A stretch of 14,570 nucleotides of DNA from Planctomycetota bacterium (GTDB taxonomy: Bacteria; Planctomycetota; MHYJ01; JACQXL01; JAVHLO01): assembly GCA_031082105.1 (NCBI GenBank), contig JAVHLO010000038.1, positions 1-14,570 on the forward strand, in the 5' to 3' direction. The notes beneath the pieces were generated by a model. The model saw only the letters and a program-made list of their open reading frames with translations. It had not been told where the DNA came from and made no database searches. A program made the position numbers and the translations under genes. Below are positions 7,521-13,955 of this stretch, in pieces; positions within the stretch are counted from its first letter, which is position 1; every line of letters begins with the position of its first letter.

Positions 7521-7638
7521 ACATTGGTCATTTCTCATTGGACACTTGTCATCCTGGCATTGAGCTGTGCGAGCGCATGCAAGCCTCGGTCAGCGACCAA
7601 TGAAGAATGGCAAATGACCAATGATCAATGACAAATGA
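7521..7638. repeat. Inverted pair of ATTGGTCATTT-type repeats
   Basis: The gene-free stretch 7433-7831 (399 bases) consists almost entirely of repeats. Left block 7521-7545 (CATTGGTCATTTCTCATTGG) is complementary in pattern to right block 7600-7638 (AATGGCAAATGACCAATG and following words). It belongs to the same family as 2196-2237. A further low-complexity segment at 7474-7505 (CACAGAGGCACTGAGACACG) looks like a decayed arm of another family. Confidence 0.65.
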
Positions 7639-7696
7639 ACCCGTTTCCTCCGTACTACAATCCGACAAGACTTTGTTTTTTTGACAAGGTTTTTCC

Positions 7697-7783
7697 ACCG
7701 CAAAGAACGCAAAGGGCGCAAAGCGCGAGAGTCTATTGCGGTACGAGTTCTTTTCGCTTTGCGCTCTTTGCGTGCTTTGCGGT
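7697..7783. repeat. 29-bp inverted repeat of CGCAAAG words
   Basis: Arm 7697-7725 and arm 7755-7783 are complementary at 27 of 29 positions, and each arm is itself made of short periodic CGCAAAG/CTTTGCG words. The loop is 29 bases. It lies 48 bases downstream of the CPBP protease stop. It would form a very stable cruciform or RNA hairpin, but no T-run follows. Confidence 0.85.
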
Positions 7784-7831
7784 TGATTTGGTTGCGGCTA
7801 CGCCGCGCCAGGGCAAGCAAGACCTTACAGC

Positions 7832-8551
7832 TCAGCGCATGAACCGGTCGAGGAGGATCATCGCCGCGTTGCCGCTCGCGTGGACGATGAACGGCGCAAT
7901 GACGGACCTGGATTTCTCGTAGAGAACCGCAAAAAGCAGTCCGCCGACCACGTGCGTCACGGGATGCACGCCGCTCGCATTGAGGGCGTGCACCGCCACG
8001 AAGAGGGCCGTCGAGGCCAGGATTGTGGTGAACGCACCGAAAGACTGCCTGATCAACTGTTGAATGAGGCCGCGGAAGAATATCTCTTCAACCAGAGGGC
8101 CGATGAAGCCGCCCACGAGCAAATAAAGGGCAAGAACGGAAGCGCCCTCGCTGCGCGCGCTACCCGGCCCTAATACTACATCGGACAAAAAGCCCTTTCC
8201 CCACAGTCGAAATAGCAGCTCGACGGCTGCCGTAAGGGCGGCCAGCCCGACGGCCGTGAGTCAGCCCCAGGCCAGCCCCGCGCGAAACCGGTCCCGGGGC
8301 AGGCCGATCAGTCCCGTGCCGGACCGGTGCGCCGCGACATACGCGATGACCGCGGCAAGCTGGAGCGCGCGGAGTCCGCCAGTCCAAGTGAGGACGGTCG
8401 CCAAGCCGGCTTCCTGCGTCGGTGTGGCGACAGGCTGAAAACGTCGAGGTAGGTATCCCCTCACCGTCCCCGCAAGGAGCTCGAGCGCAAGGACGACCAG
8501 TGCGAGGGTCAGAATCTCGTGGCGGCGAGTCGATTCTCCTGCGTCATTCAT
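7832..8551 (-). pseudogene. CPBP-family (CAAX-like) intramembrane protease interrupted by an in-frame TGA
   Basis: One frame of 239 codons is broken only at codon 97 (TGA, 8263-8261). Translation on both sides reads as one CPBP protein: hydrophobic helices and GLAWG before, LTAVGLAALTAA after. The catalytic motifs all lie after the stop and are intact: EEIFFR (155-160), FxxxH with H188 (FVAVH), and HxxxN with H224 and N228 (HASGN). CPBP proteins are glutamate/histidine membrane proteases of the Rce1 type. TGA is used as a normal stop by several genes here, so recoding is unlikely. A Trp codon to TGA is one base away. It may be a recent nonsense mutation, a sequencing error, or a split gene whose downstream part starts at TTG 8188 (118 residues). 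The start ATG overlaps the upstream small gene by eight bases. Confidence 0.8.
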
Positions 8552-8840
8552 CCTTCTTCTCTGTCGCTGCGTCGTTGCCGGGCGCCGCCGGCGCCTCCTG
8601 GACCGAGACGTTGCCGGGCGGGGTGTCCTTGTAGGTGAGGATCTTCCAGAGGTTGCGGCCGGCGCACCACGTGCGGTACACCACGTAGCACCCCATGACG
8701 GACATCGCCACCACCGCCGTATCGATCCCGTTGCGGTTGTGGAGGAAGATGACCCCGTAGACGAATGCGCCCAGGACCGCGAGCTGGACCACGACCAGCA
8801 CGGTCGCGCTGATAGCTAGCTGCATCAGTTGAGGTGTCAT
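8544..8840 (-). CDS. Small two-helix membrane protein, unknown function
   Basis: 98 residues from ATG 8840. The frame extends upstream to 8942, with another ATG at 8882, but the extension is basic and without visible structure, so 8840 is preferred; GGAAG lies very close ahead. Two hydrophobic segments at about 5-31 and 40-58, then a basic patch (RTWCAGRNLWKILTYKD) and a disordered acidic tail rich in Ala, Pro and Glu. I do not recognise a family. The stop overlaps the start of the CPBP protease gene by eight bases, so the two are probably co-translated and may act together in the membrane. Confidence 0.65.
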   Translation of the reverse strand: MTPQLMQLAISATVLVVVQLAVLGAFVYGVIFLHNRNGIDTAVVAMSVMGCYVVYRTWCAGRNLWKILTYKDTPPGNVSVQEAPAAPGNDAATEKKDE

Positions 8841-8946
8841 TCTTCCAGCCCAATCCACTCGTGGAACTCGATTCAACGTCATTCCTGACCCGGACACAGG
8901 TCCACGGCGGACCGGAGAGTTCAGTGACCGCCATATCGCCAAAAAA

Positions 8947-9043
8947 CGCCAAGGACGCCAGAAATTGCGAAAAAACCGGAACGGGATGCGGCGGATCGTC
9001 GCGAGAATCCTGGTGTTCTCCCGGCTTTCATGGCGTCTTGGCG
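8947..9043. repeat. Inverted repeat of CGCCAAG words
   Basis: CGCCAAGGACGCCA (8947-8960) faces TGGCGTCTTGGCG (9031-9043); they pair along 13 bases with one bulged base. It lies upstream of the small membrane-protein gene and downstream of the threonine dehydrogenase stop. This is a separate word family from the CGCAAAG element at 7697-7783, although built in the same style. Confidence 0.65.
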
Positions 9044-9099
9044 GTCTTCGGGCAGTCAGTATCTCGAGCTACGGTGCGGATGCTGTGCGTACGGACACC

Positions 9100-10152
9100 C
9101 TACGGCACGAGGATTATCTTCCCGCTCTGCCGGTCCTTGGCACGCATGACGTCGAAGGCCTGCTTGAAGTCCTTCAGCGGGAACTTGTGCGTGATCACGG
9201 GCGACGGATCGAGCTTGCCCGAGTTGAGCAGCCCGGCCATCTTGAACCACGTCTTGTACATCTCGCGGCCGTTGATGCCGAGGATCCGGCCGCCCTTGAA
9301 GACGATCCCGTTCGAGAGGTCGATCTGTATCGGGCCGGACGGGATGCCGAACGCCGTGAACCGGCCGCCCTTGGCGAGCATCTTGAGCCCGCTGTCGATC
9401 GCGAGCTGGTTGCCCGTCATCTCCATCACGACTTCCACCCCGACGCCGTCGGTCGCTTTCATGACCTTGTCGACGAGCTGCGGGTCGTCGTACTTGAAGA
9501 TGATATGTGAACCCATCTTCTTCGAGATCTCACGCCGGAACTCGTGCTTGATCACGTGGATGATCTTGCCTGCGCCGGCCCCGGAGGCGACGCCCACCGT
9601 GAAACAGCCCGCGGGTCCGCAACCCATAACCGCAACGCTCCGCCCGGTGATGTCCTCCGCCAGCGTCGCATACACCGCGTTCCCCAGCGGTTCCTGGATG
9701 CATGCGCTCTCGGGCTTCATCGACTTGTCGTTCTTCCAGGCGCAGACCTCGGGCAGCGCAATGTAGTCCGCAAAGCAGCCCTGCGTGTCGACGCCGAGTA
9801 TTTTCAGCTTGCCGCAGATGTGCTGCATGTCCGTCCGGCACTGGAAGCAGACGCCGCACGGGATGTGGCTCTCGGCCGAGATAAAGTCACCGGGCTTGAA
9901 GCCGGTCACCATCTCGCCGATGGCGACCACCTCGCCCGCGAACTCGTGACCGAAGACCAGCGGCGGCTTGATCCGCCCCTGCGCCCACGAGTCCCAGTTG
10001 TAGATGTGCACGTCCGTGCCGCAGATCGAGGTCATCTGGACCTTGACCAGCACATCACGCGGACCGGGCTTCGGGACCGGAACCTCCACAAGCTCCGCGC
10101 CCTCCGCCGGCTTCGCCTTCATGATCGCCTTCATCTTTCCGGGTAACTGCAT
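9100..10152 (-). CDS. tdh: L-threonine 3-dehydrogenase (zinc MDR superfamily)
   Basis: 350 residues from ATG 10152; AGGAGGAG six bases upstream decides this start over a longer frame to 10215. Close to E. coli Tdh through the whole length: TSICGTDVHIYNWD (41-54), catalytic zinc ligands C44, H69 and E70 in GHEF, structural zinc cysteines 99, 102, 105 and 113, a Rossmann motif MGCGPAG (176-182), and the family-specific GREMYKTW near the C-terminus. It oxidises L-threonine at C3 to 2-amino-3-oxobutyrate, which is normally cleaved by a CoA ligase (Kbl) to glycine and acetyl-CoA; no kbl is in the window. Two oddities: E154 sits where E. coli Tdh has Asp, and the residue expected to bind the NAD ribose (Asp in ITDVNEYR) is replaced in HVIKHEFR. 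Another polyol or amino-alcohol dehydrogenase is possible but less likely. Confidence 0.88.
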   Translation of the reverse strand: MQLPGKMKAIMKAKPAEGAELVEVPVPKPGPRDVLVKVQMTSICGTDVHIYNWDSWAQGRIKPPLVFGHEFAGEVVAIGEMVTGFKPGDFISAESHIPCGVCFQCRTDMQHICGKLKILGVDTQGCFADYIALPEVCAWKNDKSMKPESACIQEPLGNAVYATLAEDITGRSVAVMGCGPAGCFTVGVASGAGAGKIIHVIKHEFRREISKKMGSHIIFKYDDPQLVDKVMKATDGVGVEVVMEMTGNQLAIDSGLKMLAKGGRFTAFGIPSGPIQIDLSNGIVFKGGRILGINGREMYKTWFKMAGLLNSGKLDPSPVITHKFPLKDFKQAFDVMRAKDRQSGKIILVP

Positions 10153-10235
10153 GTGAGACTCCTCCTGTACTCCAACGCACCAAAGAACCAACACGAAGCG
10201 CGCAAATGAAACCACACTTCGGATTTTGGATTTTA

Positions 10236-10267
10236 GATTGCAGATACGAAATCGTAGATCTGCAATC
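10236..10267. repeat. Perfect 10-bp stem in the leader of threonine dehydrogenase
   Basis: GATTGCAGAT (10236-10245) pairs fully with ATCTGCAATC (10258-10267) around a 12-base loop. It lies inside the larger repeat region and between the predicted promoter and the dehydrogenase start, so it would be in the mRNA leader. It could affect translation or RNA stability; no known riboswitch consensus was recognised. Confidence 0.6.
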
Positions 10268-10286
10268 CGTGGTCGTACGCCTCCAT

Positions 10287-10315
10287 ATTATCCGATTTTT
10301 CGCGGGCAATAGCAA
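10287..10315 (-). promoter_or_regulatory. Candidate promoter for threonine dehydrogenase
   Basis: On the minus strand, TTGCTA (10315-10310) and GATAAT (10292-10287) are 17 bases apart. The -10 matches five of six consensus bases and the -35 four of six. Transcription would start near 10280, leaving a leader of about 128 bases that includes the 10-bp stem. It sits between the two halves of the repeat. Confidence 0.45.
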
Positions 10316-10386
10316 GCGAAATCCGAAATCGTAAGTCAGAAATCCGCGATCCGAAATCGTAGGCTCCGCAATCCAAAATCTAAAAT

Positions 10387-12780
10387 TCACTCGTCGTTCC
10401 CTTCGCGCAGGACGCGGAGCCGCTCGACGGCCGCCTTGCGCACCCCAGCGTAGCGCGGCTTGTCCCTCGTGAGCTCGATGAACCTCTCCCACAGCAGCAT
10501 CGCCCGGGCGCGGTCTGCGGACTCGTAGGCCGTGGCGAGGTTGTGAAGCAGCTCCGGCGAATCGCCCTGGCCGAGGCGCAGCGCGTCCTCTCCATAGGAG
10601 ATCGCCTTCGCATGTTGGCCCAGCTTCAACTGCAACGCGCACATATGCGAGAGGGCGATCGCGTCGCAGGGGTCGATCTCGAGCGCGCGCGCAAGCGCGT
10701 CCCGGGCCGATTGGCGGTCGTCCAGGCCGAAGTAGGCCCGGCCGAGGCCGGCGAAGGCCCAGCCGCTCCAGGTCTCGTTCCGCTCCATGGCCGGCACGTA
10801 GACCTGCTCGATTGCGTCCTTGTACCGGCCTTGGGCGACGAGGACGGTGCCCAGCCCGGTCCAGGCCTCTTCGAGGCCGGGCTCTTCTTCGATGGCGATC
10901 CTGAAATGGCGCTCGGCCCGCGCGTGGTTGTCCTCCTTGTAGTAGATGTTCGCGAGGTTGTTGTGGGCCTTGCCGTTGTTGTACCTGGTTGCGGCGGCCC
11001 ACATGAACTCGAGCCGCGCCTCGCGCAGGTTGCCATTCGCCTCGAGCGCGTTGCCGAGCGCGACGTGCATGTCCGAGCCCATCCCCACGCCCATATCGAG
11101 CGCGATCGCGCGCCGGAGCGATTCCTCGGCCACGTCGAGGTTGCCCCGCTTCAGCTCGATCAGCCCGATGTTGTAGTGCACGGTGTCGAGCAGGGGATAT
11201 GTCCTGCGCACGATCTCGAGGTACGCCCGGCCTTCGGGTTCCTTGCCGACCTTCACAAGCGTCACTCCGAGGTTGTGCATCGCGAAGACGGAATCGGGAT
11301 CGACCTCGAGCACGCTGCGGCAGATCGTCTCTTCGTCGACGAACCTGACGTTCGCCTTCAGAACGAGCCACGAGTAGACTGTGAAGAGCAGGGCGAGCAG
11401 AAGGCAGATCATCTTCCGCAGCACAACTTTCTCCGACTGCGCCGACGGGGTCCCTTGCCTGTCATGCCGAACTTGTTTCGGCATCTCCTCTGCAACTGGA
11501 CAAGGAGATTCTGAACCGGGCTCAGAATGACAAGACGGCGGTTTTCCGGGAGATTCCTTCCCCGGTTCGCGTCTTGACATGATGTATGCGATCACGCTTC
11601 CTACGGCGAGCGAATAACCGAGCGACGGGAAGTAGAGGAACCGCACGCCGGCGAGCGCCGCAATGCGCACGAGAAAGTTCGACGCCGGCGCCAGCGCGGA
11701 CGCAAACAACAGGCAACCGAATACCGCGGGACCCGGCCTGCGGAAGAACCGGTACAGGATCAACACGCCCGCCGCGACGATCGCCGCCAGCGCGACCCAC
11801 GCGAGGATGTCGTTTTCCGCCACCTCCGAATAGCCCGGCCGGATGCACGCGGGGTTCATCCCCGTGCCTAGCACAAGCCAGCGAAGATAGAGTTGAAAAA
11901 AATACTTCGCCATCGAGAGCCATACGATCACCTGCGGCAGGTCCCTGAAGTAGCTCACGCGCTGGTCGATCGTCATCCGGTCGAGCACGATGTACCGCGC
12001 GGTCAGGTAAAGCAGGATGACCGGCACGTAACTGACGAACCGACGGATCATCTCGCCGCCCGTGTGGGGACAGGCGGGGCTGTCGGGCCGGGAGAGACGG
12101 TCCAGGTCGGTCACGGCAGGGCCGGACTCAGCCGCATTCCGCATCAGCGCGCGCCGGCGCACGTAGTCGGCCGCAAGGAAGATGAACGGGAATACGACCG
12201 CGTTCTCTTTCGTGAAGATGGCGAGCGCGACAAGAAGAACCGCGAGCGCCTGCCGGCACGTCTTTCGGTTGAGATGACAATGCCACGCAGCGAGCCCGAA
12301 CAGGGTGGAGAGGAGTTCCGACCTTCCAACGACCGGCGCGACCGCCTCGGTATGGCAGGGGAGGAACGCGTAGACCGCGGCGGAAATGCCCGCTAGGAGC
12401 CAGTTGCGGAAGAGCCGGCCGAAGAGCAGGTAGGCGAGGACGACGACGAGTCCGTTCAGCGCGACGTTGACGGCGTGGAACCACCACGCGCGCAGACCCG
12501 CGACCGCGTGATCGATGGCGAACGACAACATCGTGACCGGCCTGTAGAGGAGGTCGCCCTCGATGAAACCCGCGCGTTCCCAGTAGCCGGTGGAGAGCAG
12601 TCGCTTGATGCCGTCCCAGGAGCGCAAGAGCGGGTTATCTTCGACGACGGGCACATCGTCGATGACGAACCCGTTTCCCGTCGCATTCCAGTAGAGCGCG
12701 ACGGAGATGATGAGGAGGATCGCGCATCCCAGCGTGATGCCGAGCCGGTCCGGTCCGCGCGAGTTGTCCGTGCTGTCCAT
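10387..12780 (-). CDS. GT-C membrane glycosyltransferase with C-terminal TPR array (TMTC-like)
   Basis: 797 residues from ATG 12780. The frame is open to 12972, but the extra 64 residues are low-complexity and do not resemble the family. The N-terminal half has about ten TM helices and GT-C landmarks: FVIDDVPVVEDNP with the paired acidic D41-D42 in the first luminal/periplasmic loop, YRPVTMLSF (79-87), FHAVNVALN (101-109), HTEAVAPVVGRSELLSTLF (143-161) and TKEN (190-193). This order matches the metazoan TMTC (DUF1736) O-mannosyltransferases and related bacterial proteins. The C-terminal part (about 478-795) is a run of around eight TPRs. Expected role: move a sugar from a lipid-linked donor to a protein or glycan outside the membrane, with TPRs binding the acceptor. 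Residues 417-440 are encoded by an inserted palindromic repeat. Start is supported by promoter position rather than a Shine-Dalgarno site. Confidence 0.85.
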   Translation of the reverse strand: MDSTDNSRGPDRLGITLGCAILLIISVALYWNATGNGFVIDDVPVVEDNPLLRSWDGIKRLLSTGYWERAGFIEGDLLYRPVTMLSFAIDHAVAGLRAWWFHAVNVALNGLVVVLAYLLFGRLFRNWLLAGISAAVYAFLPCHTEAVAPVVGRSELLSTLFGLAAWHCHLNRKTCRQALAVLLVALAIFTKENAVVFPFIFLAADYVRRRALMRNAAESGPAVTDLDRLSRPDSPACPHTGGEMIRRFVSYVPVILLYLTARYIVLDRMTIDQRVSYFRDLPQVIVWLSMAKYFFQLYLRWLVLGTGMNPACIRPGYSEVAENDILAWVALAAIVAAGVLILYRFFRRPGPAVFGCLLFASALAPASNFLVRIAALAGVRFLYFPSLGYSLAVGSVIAYIMSRREPGKESPGKPPSCHSEPGSESPCPVAEEMPKQVRHDRQGTPSAQSEKVVLRKMICLLLALLFTVYSWLVLKANVRFVDEETICRSVLEVDPDSVFAMHNLGVTLVKVGKEPEGRAYLEIVRRTYPLLDTVHYNIGLIELKRGNLDVAEESLRRAIALDMGVGMGSDMHVALGNALEANGNLREARLEFMWAAATRYNNGKAHNNLANIYYKEDNHARAERHFRIAIEEEPGLEEAWTGLGTVLVAQGRYKDAIEQVYVPAMERNETWSGWAFAGLGRAYFGLDDRQSARDALARALEIDPCDAIALSHMCALQLKLGQHAKAISYGEDALRLGQGDSPELLHNLATAYESADRARAMLLWERFIELTRDKPRYAGVRKAAVERLRVLREGNDE
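11460..11532. repeat. 73-bp palindromic element inside the GT-C/TPR coding sequence
   Basis: The element begins TGTCAT (11460-11465) and ends ATGACA (11527-11532). The two halves are imperfect inverted copies, and each half carries its own small hairpin (GCCGAA/TTCGGC-type on the left, ATTCTGA/TCAGAAT on the right). Read on the minus strand it adds residues 417-440 (CHSEPGSES... ending EMPKQVRHD) in a hydrophilic loop between two TM helices, without a stop or frameshift. It resembles, in principle, palindromic elements known to insert in frame in Rickettsia genes, but the sequence is different. A dispersed origin is an inference, since no second copy is in this window. Confidence 0.75.
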
Positions 12781-12786
12781 GCGGAT

Positions 12787-12815
12787 ATACAACCTGCATT
12801 CGAGGCGGGTGTCAA
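12787..12815 (-). promoter_or_regulatory. Candidate promoter next to the GT-C/TPR start codon
   Basis: On the minus strand a perfect -35 TTGACA (12815-12810) is followed 17 bases later by TTGTAT (12792-12787), a weak -10 (three of six). With normal spacing, transcription would start at or within a base or two of ATG 12780, predicting a leaderless mRNA. This fits the lack of a good Shine-Dalgarno site before that ATG. Confidence 0.4.
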
Positions 12816-12921
12816 GGTTTTTCCGGCTTCCCGGTCCGAATGCCGGCCTGCGGCCGTTTTTCATTGACGTCGACCCTGCGCGGGAATAGAATTGGATCAG
12901 GTTTGAGCATGCTTCTGTACC

Positions 12922-13040
12922 GCCGCCGTCCTCGGCGGCCGTGACGCCGCGCATCGGCGGGGCGTGTAACATGGGAGACGAGCATGATCCCCGGAACGCC
13001 TTCTCCGCCCGCAGGGCGAGACGGCGAGGGTGAGGCGGGA
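12922..13040. repeat. GC-rich hairpin and decayed repeat remnants
   Basis: The gene-free stretch 12781-13332 (552 bases) holds the promoter above, these remnants and the next repeat. GCCGCCG (12922-12928) pairs with CGGCGGC (12933-12939) around TCCT. At about 13000-13040, GC-rich text containing CCGCCCGCAGGGCGAGA looks like a worn palindromic repeat. No gene is recognised here. Confidence 0.45.
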
Positions 13041-13128
13041 CTCATGATTGTGTGACCTTCGTGAATGAGTCGGAGCAGCGGGCGTTCCCCAACCCCCGAG
13101 TTCCGGTCTCTTTCCCAGCCTGATAAAG

Positions 13129-13200
13129 CCACAGATTGCACAGATTAGCTCATAGACTTCTGTACTTCAATTCATTCTGTGAAATCTATGCAATCTGTGG
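13129..13200. repeat. 18-bp inverted repeat (CCACAGATTGCA type)
   Basis: CCACAGATTGCACAGATT (13129-13146) is complementary at 17 of 18 positions to 13183-13200, with a 36-base AT-rich loop. It lies in the divergent region between the GT-C/TPR gene and the 95-residue gene. It is another separate repeat family of the window. From 13201 to 13332 I see only unassigned AT-rich sequence and the Shine-Dalgarno site of the next gene. Confidence 0.85.
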
Positions 13201-13332
13201 TTTCAAAAAGGCTTGTAGGAAAAACCTCGAATTGAATTTGGAATTCTGATCCGCTCGTTATATCAGCGCCGGCCGGAGCAGCTGCCTTCTCCGTCGAGCG
13301 GTTTTCAAGGGTCGGTGTCAAGGAGCCGAGAC

Positions 13333-13620
13333 ATGATGTGTGAACATCTGCGCGAGCTCGAAAAGGCGCTGAAGGAGTCGGGAATTCCGGAGACCTACCG
13401 GGGCCGGCCGTGGACCGACAACTGCCGCGAGTGGGTCTATTTCGACTGTCTCCTCGATCTGGCGAGCTTGCGGAAGCGGTTCGCGCTGGATGACGTCGTG
13501 AAAGACCACGACCACCGCGGCACGCACGACGGGTGCGAACGTGGGTTCTACTGCTCGAAGTGTCACGACGGCGTCATGGGCGGCCACCCGAGCCAGGGCG
13601 CGAAGAGGGTGTTCAGCTAG
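13333..13620 (+). CDS. Small Cys/His-rich conserved-looking protein, unknown function
   Basis: 95 residues from ATG 13333, with AAGGAG (13320-13325) seven bases upstream; a second ATG follows directly. The frame reaches back to 13315, but the ribosome site decides the start. Possible metal ligands are unusually dense: C3, H5, C31, C39, H59, H61, H65, C68, then CSKCH (74-78) and H85. Segments ESGIPETYRGRPW and DNCREWVYFDC look like a well-kept family core; I believe similar small proteins of unknown role exist in other bacteria, but this is from memory. There is no signal peptide or TM helix. A cytoplasmic zinc or redox protein is a reasonable guess, not a demonstrated function. It is a single-gene unit divergent from the GT-C/TPR gene. 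Confidence 0.8.
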   Translation: MMCEHLRELEKALKESGIPETYRGRPWTDNCREWVYFDCLLDLASLRKRFALDDVVKDHDHRGTHDGCERGFYCSKCHDGVMGGHPSQGAKRVFS

Positions 13621-13680
13621 AATACTGAGCAAGGGCAAACTCCCAAATTTGTTTCGAGCTTTTCAGGCTTCCGCTATGTA

Positions 13681-13755
13681 AACACTGAACGCACTGAAGA
13701 CACCGAGAGAGCGAAGAAGACTGACACCTGCGGCGCCTTCAGTGGTTTCAGTGTT
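13681..13755. repeat. 19-bp inverted repeat of CACTGAA words
   Basis: The gene-free stretch 13621-13955 (335 bases) contains this element and the hairpin below. Arm 13681-13699 (AACACTGAACGCACTGAAG) matches the complement of 13737-13755 at 17 of 19 positions; CACTGAA words repeat beyond the right arm to about 13766. It is the same short-period style as the CGCAAAG and CGCCAAG elements but uses a different word. Confidence 0.8.
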
Positions 13756-13836
13756 TTCAGTGGTTTCCCGTGAGCGTCTTGGGGGTCGGGGAACGCCTGC
13801 TGCCCCGACTTGTTCATGAAGAAGCGTGAAAATGTA

Positions 13837-13856
13837 ATTCCCGCGAAAGCGGGAAT
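13837..13856. repeat. Short perfect hairpin with GAAA loop
   Basis: ATTCCCGC (13837-13844) pairs with GCGGGAAT (13849-13856) around a stable GAAA tetraloop. This compact stem is a common dispersed repeat core in many bacterial genomes. It is about 100 bases before the zinc-ribbon gene and could be in its mRNA leader. There is no T-run, so it is not a typical terminator. Confidence 0.65.
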
Positions 13857-13955
13857 CCAGCAAGCGGTGCAACAGCAAGAGGACAGGACTGGATTTCGAC
13901 AGTCCCCGTCACCTCGGAGCCGCCCCGTTGCGCACCTACATTGAGGAAAAGGACC

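Larger units (their letters stand above)
10216..10386. repeat. Second copy of the GGATT/GATTTC repeat family
   Basis: Outer blocks TTTTGGATTTTAGATTGC (about 10224-10241) and GCAATCCAAAATCTAAAATT (about 10368-10387) face each other as an imperfect inverted pair. The right half (10318-10385) also holds several ATCCGAAATC words in tandem. It uses the same words as 1031-1126. It fills the space between the GT-C/TPR gene stop and the threonine dehydrogenase start. Confidence 0.65.

Noticed and set aside
8261..8263. In-frame TGA read as tryptophan or selenocysteine
   Set aside because: TGA ends several intact genes here, CPBP proteases are not known selenoproteins, and I saw no convincing SECIS-type hairpin just after it.
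10055..11371. Long open frame (438 codons) on the minus strand
   Set aside because: It is a shifted frame of the GT-C/TPR gene, Arg-rich and without any recognisable domain, as expected in GC-rich DNA.
10543..11514. 323-codon frame on the plus strand
   Set aside because: It is antisense to the TPR region; its composition follows the repeated TPR codons.
12781..12972. 64-residue N-terminal extension of the GT-C/TPR protein
   Set aside because: Low-complexity, overlaps the promoter and repeat remnants, and lies outside the family's usual N-terminus.
13232..13263. TTGAAT and TTATAT as a promoter for the 95-residue gene
   Set aside because: The spacer is 20 bases, too long for a confident sigma70 call.
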